From: an uncultured Rhodospirillales bacterium
GTDB lineage: Bacteria > Pseudomonadota > Alphaproteobacteria > Acetobacterales > Acetobacteraceae
NCBI GenBank assembly: GCA_903844785.1
Contig: CAIMVB010000279.1
Span: forward strand, 1 to 13,581
DNA length: 13,581 nt
Reading direction: 5' to 3'
Shown one piece after another: positions 7,135 through 13,581 of this stretch. Each line of letters begins with the position of its first letter. Position 1 is the stretch's first letter. The notes under the pieces were generated by a model, which was not told the DNA's origin, made no database searches, and saw only the letters and a list, made by a program, of their open reading frames with translations. A program made the translations under genes and the position numbers.

Positions 7135-8151
7135 TCAAACGCCCTCATACACCACTTCAAGCGAAGGCTTATTCAGCACTTCAGCGGCGCACATATCTTC
7201 CATGGTGGCGGGGTTCAGCACCACGCCACGGCCAACCGCTTCACCCTTGAACAGGCCAAGCAGGTTTTCCTGGCTCAAGGGCGCGGGGCGCAGCGGCGGC
7301 GCTTCCGCCACCTGAACCGCGAGTTGTTCGAATACCGAAGCCCAACGACCACCCGGCTTGCCGATGATTTCGTAATTGGCCGATTTGCGCCGGATATCCT
7401 CATCTGCCGGAATCGCGGCGAGTACGGGAATGCCCGCTTCAGCGGCGAAGGCATGGGCTTCACCCGTGCCGTCATCCTTGTTGATGACCATGCCCGCCAC
7501 GCCAACATTGCCGCCAAGCTTGCGGAAATATTCCACCGCCGAACATACGTTATTCGCGACATAAAGTGATTGCAGGTCATTTGACCCAACCACAATCACC
7601 TTCTGGCACATATCGCGCGCAATCGGCAGACCGAAGCCGCCGCAGACAACATCGCCCAGGAAGTCGAGCAGGACGTAATCAAAATCCCATTGATGGAAGC
7701 CAAGCTTTTCCAGCAATTCGAAGCCATGGATAATGCCGCGCCCACCGCAGCCGCGCCCCACTTCCGGGCCACCCAATTCCATGGCGAAAACGCCATCGCG
7801 CTTGAAGCAGACATCTCCGATGGCAACCGCTTCACCAGCGGCTTTCTTCTTTGACGATGTTTCAATGATGGTCGGGCAGGAACGCCCACCGAATAGCAGC
7901 GACGTGGTATCGCTTTTTGGGTCGCAGCCAATCAGCAACACGCGCTTGCCCTGCTGCGCCATCATGTAGCTCAGGTTCGCTAGCGTGAAAGATTTGCCGA
8001 TACCGCCCTTGCCGTAAATGGCAATGATCTGGGTTTTCTTGGCCGCCGGCGATGTTAGCACCGGATCAAGCGGCGCCGCCGCTTCCGCGCGCAGCGCATC
8101 GCGCATGCCAGTGATAGAAGGACCGTTTGGCTTCCCCGGGACAGCATTCAT
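7135..8151 (-). CDS. bchX: Chlorophyllide a reductase iron-sulphur ATPase subunit X
   Basis: BchX is the nitrogenase-iron-protein-like reductase that couples ATP hydrolysis to electron delivery to BchYZ. Its 338 residues contain the P-loop GKGGIGKS at 47-54, the CDPKSDTT switch region (76-83), and the two cysteines that bind the dimer-bridging [4Fe-4S] cluster, C135 (GRGCGGRG) and C170 (DVVCGGFG). A 35-40 residue extension before the P-loop strand separates it from BchL and NifH and is normal for BchX. The ATG overlaps the bchC stop (ATGA), and GGAG lies nine bases upstream. The downstream end meets bchY with a few bases or an overlap, depending on the bchY start. Confidence 0.98.
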   Translation of the reverse strand: MNAVPGKPNGPSITGMRDALRAEAAAPLDPVLTSPAAKKTQIIAIYGKGGIGKSFTLANLSYMMAQQGKRVLLIGCDPKSDTTSLLFGGRSCPTIIETSSKKKAAGEAVAIGDVCFKRDGVFAMELGGPEVGRGCGGRGIIHGFELLEKLGFHQWDFDYVLLDFLGDVVCGGFGLPIARDMCQKVIVVGSNDLQSLYVANNVCSAVEYFRKLGGNVGVAGMVINKDDGTGEAHAFAAEAGIPVLAAIPADEDIRRKSANYEIIGKPGGRWASVFEQLAVQVAEAPPLRPAPLSQENLLGLFKGEAVGRGVVLNPATMEDMCAAEVLNKPSLEVVYEGV

Positions 8152-9089
8152 TGTTTGTTTCTCCAGTCCAGAACCATTTTGAGGCAGGCAGGATCTTCAA
8201 AAGCCTGACGATAGGCTTGCGGCGCGTCATCAGCCGCCACGCAATGGGTAATCAGCCCTGCCAGCGAAAGGCGGCGCGCGGCAATCAGCGCATTCACCGC
8301 ATCCAGATCAGGCTGCTTCCATTCGGCAGCGATGGCGATGCGCGCTTCACGCATGAAGGCGGGCGGGAAGGTGAAGGAAAGCGGCGCGCTATAGAAACCA
8401 GCTAAAGTCACCACACCACCAGGCGCCAAGCGCGCGATCAGCGCATCCAACAGCGCAGCATCGCCGCTGACATCGCAAATCGCGCGATAATCGCGCCGCG
8501 CATCTTCGGCAGGATCGCACACCATATAGCCATGCGCGCCATCGCGCCGCGCTGCGTTGCTTTCCCACACCATCGGCGCGGGATGGCCAGCAGCGATGAT
8601 GATGCGCGCCAGCAGGCGCCCAAGCACACCATGGCCAATGATCAATTCAGGAATCGCACCATGCGGCAGAACCATTGCGTGATGCGCGGTGGCGGCCAGC
8701 GCCAATAAAACCGCATCTGCACCAAGCGCGGCATCAACCGGCGTTACACGTGCCGCCGGCACCACCAAGCGCGCCGCAGCGCCACCAAAAAGCCCGCGCA
8801 CATCACCAAAGCAACGCGCACCAGGCACGAAAACCGCTTCACCAAGCGCCCTACCCGCCTCCGCACCGGATTGCACGACGCGCCCCACGGATTCGTAACC
8901 GGGCACCAGCGGGTAACCCATGCCAGGAAAGGATGGCATGCGCCCGGACCAGAGAAGACGTTCCGTGCCGGTACTGATGCCACTCCAATCAATATCGACA
9001 ACAACATCCTGCGCGCCGGGCGGCGTCAAAGGCAGCCGCGCCAGTGAAAGCTGTTCAGGTGCGCTTAGCAGGATGGCGAGTGTTTCCAC
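8148..9089 (-). CDS. bchC: Bacteriochlorophyllide a 3-hydroxyethyl dehydrogenase BchC
   Basis: BchC oxidises the 3-hydroxyethyl group of bacteriochlorophyllide to the acetyl group of bacteriochlorophyll a. It is a 313-residue medium-chain dehydrogenase-like protein with STGTERLLWSGRMPSFPGMGYPLVPGYE in its N-terminal domain (split motif, residues 40-66) and a nucleotide-binding GHGVLG at 152-157. The start is GTG at 9089, chosen because GGGGAG lies seven bases upstream and the frame fits family N-termini. It is the first gene after the double PpsR operator and so heads the bchCXYZ-puf block. Its end overlaps bchX by four bases. Confidence 0.95.
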   Translation of the reverse strand: METLAILLSAPEQLSLARLPLTPPGAQDVVVDIDWSGISTGTERLLWSGRMPSFPGMGYPLVPGYESVGRVVQSGAEAGRALGEAVFVPGARCFGDVRGLFGGAAARLVVPAARVTPVDAALGADAVLLALAATAHHAMVLPHGAIPELIIGHGVLGRLLARIIIAAGHPAPMVWESNAARRDGAHGYMVCDPAEDARRDYRAICDVSGDAALLDALIARLAPGGVVTLAGFYSAPLSFTFPPAFMREARIAIAAEWKQPDLDAVNALIAARRLSLAGLITHCVAADDAPQAYRQAFEDPACLKMVLDWRNKQ

Positions 9090-9110
9090 TCCGAATCTCC
9101 CCTTGGGTTT

Positions 9111-9128
9111 TGTAACTCTAATGTGACG
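9111..9128 (-). promoter_or_regulatory. PpsR/CrtJ operator, proximal imperfect copy, bchC
   Basis: TGT-N12-ACG (plus strand), one base off the TGT-N12-ACA consensus. It covers the proposed -10 element of bchC. The spacing to the perfect upstream copy is eight bases, the same as in the Rhodobacter bchC operator, where two CrtJ dimers bind cooperatively. Confidence 0.65.
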
Positions 9129-9142
9129 TTTGTATCTGTCAA
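9115..9142 (-). promoter_or_regulatory. bchC: bchC promoter
   Basis: On the minus strand, TTGACA (9142-9137) is followed after 16 bases by TAGAGT (9120-9115), a sigma-70-like pair. Each hexamer lies inside one PpsR palindrome, so bound repressor would block RNA polymerase. The leader to the GTG start would be about 20 bases and includes the GGGGAG ribosome binding site. Confidence 0.6.
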
Positions 9143-9154
9143 GTTAAAATGACA
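9137..9154 (-). promoter_or_regulatory. PpsR/CrtJ operator, perfect copy, bchC
   Basis: TGTCAAGTTAAAATGACA matches TGTC-N10-GACA exactly, the full PpsR/CrtJ palindrome. It overlaps the -35 element. PpsR represses bch and crt genes under oxygen (and, with AppA-like or bacteriophytochrome partners, in response to light). Presence of the regulator itself is inferred, since no ppsR is in the window. Confidence 0.85.
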
Positions 9155-9163
9155 CAAAATTCG

Positions 9164-10327
9164 TCAAGCTGCCTCAGCCTGCATCACGCGCGTCAGCAAG
9201 GGCGTATCGGTTGGCAGCAGTTTGGGGGCCTGAAAGCCGGCTTCGGTCAGCATTCCAGCCAATTCATCAGGCCGGCGCGGGCGCCCGCGGCCCATGGCCA
9301 GCAGGTAAAAGCCGAAATATGCGCCCCCCATGGGTTCCGCCCCGGCAGTGCCAGCCATGGGTTCGGCAATCAGCACCCGCCCGCCCTTGGGCAGGGCCGC
9401 GCGCACGCGCCGCAGCAGGGCCTGAACCACATCATCATCATGGTCATGCAGCACCCGCACCAGGCTGATGATATCGGCACCAAGGGGGAGCGAATCCGTG
9501 GTGAAATCCCCGCCCATCGCCATGGCGCGATCCGCCAGCCCTTCCCGGGCGAAGCGCTGCCGACCCTGTTCCGCCACAGCCGGCAGGTCGAATAGCAGCA
9601 GGTCAAGACCAGGGGTGGCTTTGCCAACAGCGGTCAGAAAGGCGCCGCTGCCGCCACCCACATCCATCAGGCGCCGATGCGGGCCAAAGCGGTAAGCCGC
9701 CAGCACTTCCTGCGCCACCATGGGTTGGCTGGCCGCCATCAAGGCCGTGTAATCGGCTACCTTTTCGCCCGGCAGCGCTTCAGGCTGCTCTGCCCCGGCA
9801 TAGGCCCAATACTGTGCCAAAGCCGTGCCGCCCCGCTCTCGCCTAAGCAGTTCCACGGGATCGGCCAGATCCGCGTAGAGCATGGCGTGGTGTTCCACCA
9901 TGGCGGCAATCCCAGGATTGCCGATCATGGCCGCGCCCAATTCGCCAAGCGCCCAGGCGCCATCAGCACGCTGGCGCACCAGGCGGAGCGATTCGGCCGC
10001 CACCAAAAGCCGGTTCATCGCTTCTGGCGCCAAGCCGCAGCGCGCCGCCAGGGCGGCTTCGCTTGCCGGGGCTTCATGTAGGGTTTCGAACAGCTTGAGC
10101 CGCACACAAGCCGCCAGCACCTGCGAATAGACAAAGCCGGCACAGAGATCGAACAACTCCCGCGCACGGCGCCGCGCCAGCGGGCGAGTCAGGGGAAAGC
10201 GTGCGGCCCAGGCGCGAAAGCTTGGGCGGGCGGTCAGGGATTCCCGCCAGGCGGTGAAACGATCCGCCCAGGAAGGGGCTGGTTCCCGATCGGCCCCTTG
10301 CGGGGGCAGCGGCATGGCGCGCGCCAT
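9164..10327 (-). CDS. crtF: Demethylspheroidene O-methyltransferase CrtF
   Basis: CrtF methylates the C1 hydroxyl of acyclic carotenoids with S-adenosylmethionine, a late step of the spheroidene/spirilloxanthin pathway. The 387 residues have the plant-type O-methyltransferase layout: an N-terminal dimerisation and winged-helix part (about 55-150), then the SAM motif LMDVGGGSGAF at 220-230, an acidic DLLLFDLP at 242-249, and RVLHDHDDD at 291-299, where H294 is the likely catalytic base and a His replaces the common Trp two residues later. The start is three bases after the crtE stop, so the two are one operon. No terminator follows, and transcripts may read through the bchC operator region. 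CrtC and CrtD, which act before CrtF, are not in this window. Confidence 0.93.
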   Translation of the reverse strand: MARAMPLPPQGADREPAPSWADRFTAWRESLTARPSFRAWAARFPLTRPLARRRARELFDLCAGFVYSQVLAACVRLKLFETLHEAPASEAALAARCGLAPEAMNRLLVAAESLRLVRQRADGAWALGELGAAMIGNPGIAAMVEHHAMLYADLADPVELLRRERGGTALAQYWAYAGAEQPEALPGEKVADYTALMAASQPMVAQEVLAAYRFGPHRRLMDVGGGSGAFLTAVGKATPGLDLLLFDLPAVAEQGRQRFAREGLADRAMAMGGDFTTDSLPLGADIISLVRVLHDHDDDVVQALLRRVRAALPKGGRVLIAEPMAGTAGAEPMGGAYFGFYLLAMGRGRPRRPDELAGMLTEAGFQAPKLLPTDTPLLTRVMQAEAA

Positions 10328-10330
10328 AGT

Positions 10331-11197
10331 TCAGGCCGCAGCCAGCTTGCGCGGCAAAAGCCGGCCCACTTCTTCCAGCATGGCCGCGCGCAACAAGGTA
10401 CGACCAGGGCAGGCGGGAATCGCCTCAACGGCTGCATCGGCCAGGGTCTTCAGCCGCGCAACCGCGCCATGCAGCCCCAATTGCAACACGGCGGATGGCC
10501 GCCCCAAGGCCTTATCGCGCCCGACGGGCTTGCCGATGCTGGCTTCGTCTTCCACCGCGTCACGTAAATCATCGGCGACCTGGAAAGCCTCACCCAGCCG
10601 ATCCCCCAGCAGGCGCCAGGCTTCGGCATCGGCAACACCCGCCGCGGCAGCGCCGGCAACCGATGCGGCGGCGAAAAGCGCGCCGGTTTTCTGGCGCTGA
10701 TATTCGGAAAGATCGGCGCGTGGTTCACATTCCCAAGCCTGGCCGGCGACAATGCCAAAGGGCACGCCCACGCCATCGCCAATGGCATTGATCACCGGGC
10801 CAAGCCGTTCCGGCGCGCCACAGCCAGCACGTGCAACGGTTTGGAAAGCCAGCACAATCAGCCCATCCCCGGCCAGCACGGCCAAGGGTTCACCAAAGGC
10901 GCGATGCACGGAAGGCCGGCCCCGCCGCGTATCGGCATCGTCAAAACAGGGCAGGTCATCATGCACCAAGCTGGCGCAATGCAGGAGTTCGATCGCGGCG
11001 GCAGCAGCGCTGGAAAGCCTGGGCTGGTCATCGCCACAAGCGGCGGCAACAGCAAGGGTCAAGCGCGGGCGGATACGCGCCCCTTTCGGGAAAACCGCGT
11101 GGCGCATCGCGGCGGCGAGACGGGGCGGGGCACCGCTCGCCTCGGCGGAGAGCACCGCATCTGCAAGGCTGCTCTCAATACGGGCCAAGGCGTCCAT
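10331..11197 (-). CDS. crtE: Geranylgeranyl diphosphate synthase CrtE
   Basis: CrtE extends farnesyl diphosphate to GGPP, the common precursor of carotenoids and of the bacteriochlorophyll tail. Its 288 residues show the first aspartate-rich motif DDLPCFDD (80-87) followed by ADTRRGRP, and a second motif FQVADDLRD (205-213), that is DDxxD with Arg as the fourth residue rather than the more common Leu. HGFP/FPKGARIRPRL near residue 36-46 is the usual substrate-phosphate region. The ATG has GGGGAGG four bases upstream, a short spacing. It is the first gene after the operator and promoter at 11266-11295, and is followed by crtF. Confidence 0.95.
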   Translation of the reverse strand: MDALARIESSLADAVLSAEASGAPPRLAAAMRHAVFPKGARIRPRLTLAVAAACGDDQPRLSSAAAAAIELLHCASLVHDDLPCFDDADTRRGRPSVHRAFGEPLAVLAGDGLIVLAFQTVARAGCGAPERLGPVINAIGDGVGVPFGIVAGQAWECEPRADLSEYQRQKTGALFAAASVAGAAAAGVADAEAWRLLGDRLGEAFQVADDLRDAVEDEASIGKPVGRDKALGRPSAVLQLGLHGAVARLKTLADAAVEAIPACPGRTLLRAAMLEEVGRLLPRKLAAA

Positions 11198-11267
11198 GGG
11201 ACCTCCCCAAGGGGTGGCGCGATCAGGTCGCGGCAGCCCTATGTAAGTTTTTTTCTACGATTTTGAT

Positions 11268-11285
11268 TGTCCAGTTATATTGACA
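11268..11285 (-). promoter_or_regulatory. PpsR/CrtJ operator of crtEF
   Basis: TGTCCAGTTATATTGACA is a perfect TGTC-N10-GACA palindrome in the gap between crtB and crtE, indicating repression of crtEF by PpsR under oxygen. It overlaps the TTGACAC inverted repeat described next. Confidence 0.85.
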
Positions 11286-11295
11286 CTTGTGTCAA
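11280..11295 (-). repeat. Inverted repeat overlapping the crtE operator
   Basis: TTGACAC-TT-GTGTCAA, a perfect 7-bp inverted repeat around two bases. It shares TTGACA with the PpsR site and contains the candidate -35 on the minus strand. Its shape does not fit the PpsR spacing, so it may bind another dimeric regulator or be a palindrome made by two back-to-back half-sites. Confidence 0.6.
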
Positions 11296-11301
11296 GGCTT
11301 T

Positions 11302-12339
11302 TTACGCCCGCGCGGCAAATCGCGATTCACGATCCATGCGATCCATCAATTCCAAAGCCCAGACCAGCCTTTCGCCATAGCCAGCACCAAGCGGTGGGCC
11401 TTCTGGCGCCGGGGCGGTACGCACCGCATCCACCAAAAACCGTGTGGCCGGGGATGGCGCTTCATCCGCGCCAAATTGTTGCGCAGCCAAGGCACCGGCA
11501 GCGCGCGCCAGCAGAAACGCCTTGCGTCGGCCGGAGACCACAGCGCGGCGAGAGACGGAATCGAGACCCTGGCGTTCCACCTCTCGTCCGATTTCGGCAT
11601 AGACCAAGCGCGCGGCCCCAATGCCCGGGCGGCAATCCCAAGGCAGCAGCGCAATGCCCGGCCAGGCGCGGCGATAATGCGCTTCCGCCGCGCCCAATAA
11701 GCGCGCCACAACGCGGCCCAAGGCGGGGGTGAATACTGGGTCGGCGATCAGCGCTTCAGCCGAAAGGCCTTCTTCTTCCAGCCAGGACAGCGGCAGATAT
11801 ACGCGGCCCGCCTTGGCATCTTCCCCGACATCGCGCGCGATATTGGTCAACTGCATGGCAAGGCCCAAATCGCAGGCGCGCGCAATGGCTTCCGGTGAAC
11901 GCACGCCCATCAGCAAGGTCATCATCGCGCCGACCGTGGCCGCAACCCGCGCGGCATAGGATTCGAGCGCCGCGATATCCTCATAGAATCGGCCCTGGGC
12001 ATCCCAGGCGAAGCCTTCCAGCAGTGCCGCCGGCAGCGCGCGCGGCACGCCATATTGCGCGACCACAGCCGCAAAAGCGCGATCCGCCACATGATCCCAA
12101 GGGCGCGCGGCATAGGCGCCATCAAGGCGCTGATGCAATTCAACAAGTGAACTTGCCGGATCATCGCTCATGTCAATCGCGTCATCCGCCACGCGGCAAA
12201 AGGCATAAAGCGCTGCGGCCGGCGCAGCGATACGACGCGGCAGCAGGAAGGATGCGGCGCGGAAGCTTTTGGAACCACCCGCCAATAGCTTGGTGCAGGC
12301 CGCAAGATCCTCGGCCGAAACGCCGGTCAATCCAGACAT
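11302..12339 (-). CDS. crtB: Phytoene synthase CrtB
   Basis: CrtB joins two GGPP molecules head to head to make phytoene, the first committed carotenoid step. From the ATG at 12339 it has 345 residues. The two aspartate-rich motifs of the family are present: DDAID at 52-56 (after FCRVA) and NIARDVGED at 166-174, followed by GRVYLP. A TTG nine codons upstream (12366) is in frame but has no ribosome binding site, while the ATG follows GGGGG by five bases. It lies 36 bases after the DUF3422 gene with no terminator between, so the two may share a transcript. crtE begins 104 bases further on behind its own operator. Its usual partner crtI is at the far end of the window. Confidence 0.95.
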   Translation of the reverse strand: MSGLTGVSAEDLAACTKLLAGGSKSFRAASFLLPRRIAAPAAALYAFCRVADDAIDMSDDPASSLVELHQRLDGAYAARPWDHVADRAFAAVVAQYGVPRALPAALLEGFAWDAQGRFYEDIAALESYAARVAATVGAMMTLLMGVRSPEAIARACDLGLAMQLTNIARDVGEDAKAGRVYLPLSWLEEEGLSAEALIADPVFTPALGRVVARLLGAAEAHYRRAWPGIALLPWDCRPGIGAARLVYAEIGREVERQGLDSVSRRAVVSGRRKAFLLARAAGALAAQQFGADEAPSPATRFLVDAVRTAPAPEGPPLGAGYGERLVWALELMDRMDRESRFAARA

Positions 12340-12375
12340 GCGAACCCCCAATGGTGATGATTGCAATTTTTTGTT

Positions 12376-13581
12376 TCAGTCATGATCAGCCATCCGGCGC
12401 CGGAAGCGGCGCACACCAAGCGCCACAGCAAGGGCAACAATTGGGATGGCCATGCCGGTTACCAGTTCATCACGCAGGGCGAAGCCGGATGCCACAAGGC
12501 CTTTGGCCAAATAGGCAACAAGCCCAACCACATAATAGGTGATGGCGGCAACGGAGAAACCTTCCACCGCCTGTTGCAGCCTAAGCTGCTGGCGCGCCCG
12601 CCTTTCCATGGAAGCGAGCAAGGCCTGATTCTGTCTTTCCCGCGTAATATCAACACGCGTTGAGAGAAGCTGCGTGGCGCGCGCCACACGTTGGGACAGC
12701 ATTTCCTGCCTTGTGGCAACGGCCTTGCAGGTATTCATGGCTGGCGCCAGGCGACGTTCGGTAAATTCACCGAAAGTCTGCATGCCTTCCATACGCAATT
12801 CGCGCAATTCCTGGATGCGGTTGCGCACCAATTCGTAATAGGCGGCGGCAGCAGAAAAGCGGAAACGATGGCGCGATTCGCGGCTTTCCGCTTCCGCTGC
12901 CATGCGCGTCAGGCGTTGCAGCAGCAAAGGTTCATCCGCTTCCTGTGCTTCCACCAGCGCCGCGCTGATTTCCGCCAATTCGCGTTCTTGCGTGCCGATT
13001 TGCGGCGCCACTTCCTGCGCCACAGGCAGGGCCAGGAGCGCCATGATGCGATAGGTTTCCATCTCCAGCAGGCGTTGCGTGAGCCGCCCTGCCTGATAGG
13101 GCGACATGCCACCATCAAAAATCAGGAACCGGCTGAAGCCATCGCCATGGATGCGGAAATCCGTGAAGGCATGCGCCTGGCCACCCGCCAAAGGCCCACC
13201 TACCAGCATATGATCACGAAAATAGCGCCGCGAGATTTCGCTGATGGCAAGTGGCACTTCTTTTGAAGCAAGCAGCGAGACATGCGCGGCGGCAATCACC
13301 TGACCGGGCAGTGATTTCAGCCAATCCGCTGGTAGCGCATGAATGGCTGCCGCACCAAAGGGCTCAGGCTCCTCCCCCGCCACAACCACCATGAAGCGGC
13401 TGAATTCACCATGCCTTTCCCATTTCAGGCGAAAGGGCCCGAAATCCGCGCTGTAATGATTGGCCCCAGGCGCCGGGGGCGGCACGGAAAAACGCTGCGC
13501 CAAGGCACACAGCGCTGTCCAGGGCGCGTCCCGTGCTTCATCGGCATTTGGCAAAAGCGCAAGTTGCGAAACCCTGCAGGG
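12376..13581 (-). CDS. DUF3422 membrane-anchored protein, N-terminus cut by window edge
   Basis: The frame is open to the right edge, and the residues just before the first possible internal start (RVSQLALL) look like the normal DUF3422 N-terminal region, so the gene begins outside the window. About 401 residues are seen. A globular part with conserved-looking segments (HGEFSRF, ISRRYF, DHMLVGG, GFSRFLIFDGGMSP, QRLLEMETYRIMALLALPVA) is followed by a long helical, probably coiled-coil stretch rich in Glu, Arg and Gln, then two membrane helices at the C-terminus (around VAAITYYVVGLVAYL and GMAIPIVALAVALG) and a basic tail. Function of the family is unknown. Its place directly before crtB may mean only that it marks the edge of the photosynthesis cluster. 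Confidence 0.85.
   Translation of the reverse strand, partial: PCRVSQLALLPNADEARDAPWTALCALAQRFSVPPPAPGANHYSADFGPFRLKWERHGEFSRFMVVVAGEEPEPFGAAAIHALPADWLKSLPGQVIAAAHVSLLASKEVPLAISEISRRYFRDHMLVGGPLAGGQAHAFTDFRIHGDGFSRFLIFDGGMSPYQAGRLTQRLLEMETYRIMALLALPVAQEVAPQIGTQERELAEISAALVEAQEADEPLLLQRLTRMAAEAESRESRHRFRFSAAAAYYELVRNRIQELRELRMEGMQTFGEFTERRLAPAMNTCKAVATRQEMLSQRVARATQLLSTRVDITRERQNQALLASMERRARQQLRLQQAVEGFSVAAITYYVVGLVAYLAKGLVASGFALRDELVTGMAIPIVALAVALGVRRFRRRMADHD

Larger units (their letters stand above)
11266..11295 (-). promoter_or_regulatory. crtE: Candidate crtE promoter
   Basis: On the minus strand, a consensus TTGACA (11295-11290) is followed after 18 bases by GACAAT (11271-11266), four of six matches to a -10 box. 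The PpsR palindrome covers the -10 and most of the spacer. The leader to the crtE ATG would be about 60 bases, with an A/T-rich run (11247-11264). The -10 call is tentative. Confidence 0.45.

Noticed and set aside
6503..7315. Plus-strand 270-codon open frame opposite bchY and bchX
   Set aside because: Antisense to conserved bchY/bchX coding sequence; no motif or ribosome binding signal of its own.
9149..9595. Plus-strand open frame beginning inside the bchC operator and running opposite crtF
   Set aside because: Starts within the PpsR site and lies antisense to crtF; a His/Gln/Arg-rich translation without family resemblance.
12340..12375. Separate promoter or operator between DUF3422 and crtB
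   Set aside because: The 36 bases contain an A/T-rich patch but no convincing -35/-10 pair, terminator or TGT-N12-ACA palindrome.
13571..13580. Palindrome around CCTGCAGG at the right edge
   Set aside because: A short restriction-site-like palindrome within the DUF3422 coding frame; no evidence of function.

Overview
This window is part of the photosynthesis gene cluster of an anoxygenic phototrophic alphaproteobacterium. The protein sequences are purple-bacterial, coding is GC-rich, and LH1, a type-II reaction centre, a tetrahaem cytochrome and a three-subunit chlorophyllide a reductase are all encoded. A member of the Acetobacteraceae or wider Rhodospirillales (aerobic phototroph type) fits, but genus cannot be decided from the sequence alone. 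Every supported gene lies on the minus strand, so transcription runs from the right end to the left.

Layout in the direction of transcription: a DUF3422 membrane protein truncated by the right edge; crtB (phytoene synthase); a 104-base gap with a PpsR/CrtJ operator and promoter; crtE and crtF; a 73-base gap with two PpsR/CrtJ palindromes and a promoter; bchC, bchX, bchY and bchZ; a previously unnamed 54-codon reading frame that exactly bridges bchZ and pufB; pufB, pufA, a gap with three stem-loops, pufL, pufM and pufC; two tandem intrinsic terminators; and the 5' third of crtI, cut by the left edge. No gene-free stretch exceeds 300 bases.

The genes form one functional chain. CrtE, CrtB and CrtI make GGPP, phytoene and its desaturation products, and CrtF methylates the carotenoid end group. 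BchXYZ reduces ring B of chlorophyllide a, and BchC oxidises the 3-hydroxyethyl group on the way to bacteriochlorophyll a. PufB and PufA form the LH1 ring, PufL and PufM the reaction centre core, and PufC re-reduces the special pair. The crtEF-bchCXYZ-puf order with no terminator between the blocks matches the classic superoperon of Rhodobacter. Aerobic/light repression by PpsR is predicted at both internal promoters.

Points that deserve a second look are the small frame in the place usually held by pufQ, the composite operator at crtE, the 8-base-spaced double operator at bchC, the separation of crtB from crtI by about 11 kb, and a Bl. viridis-like L213Asn/M44Asp pair in the QB proton path.
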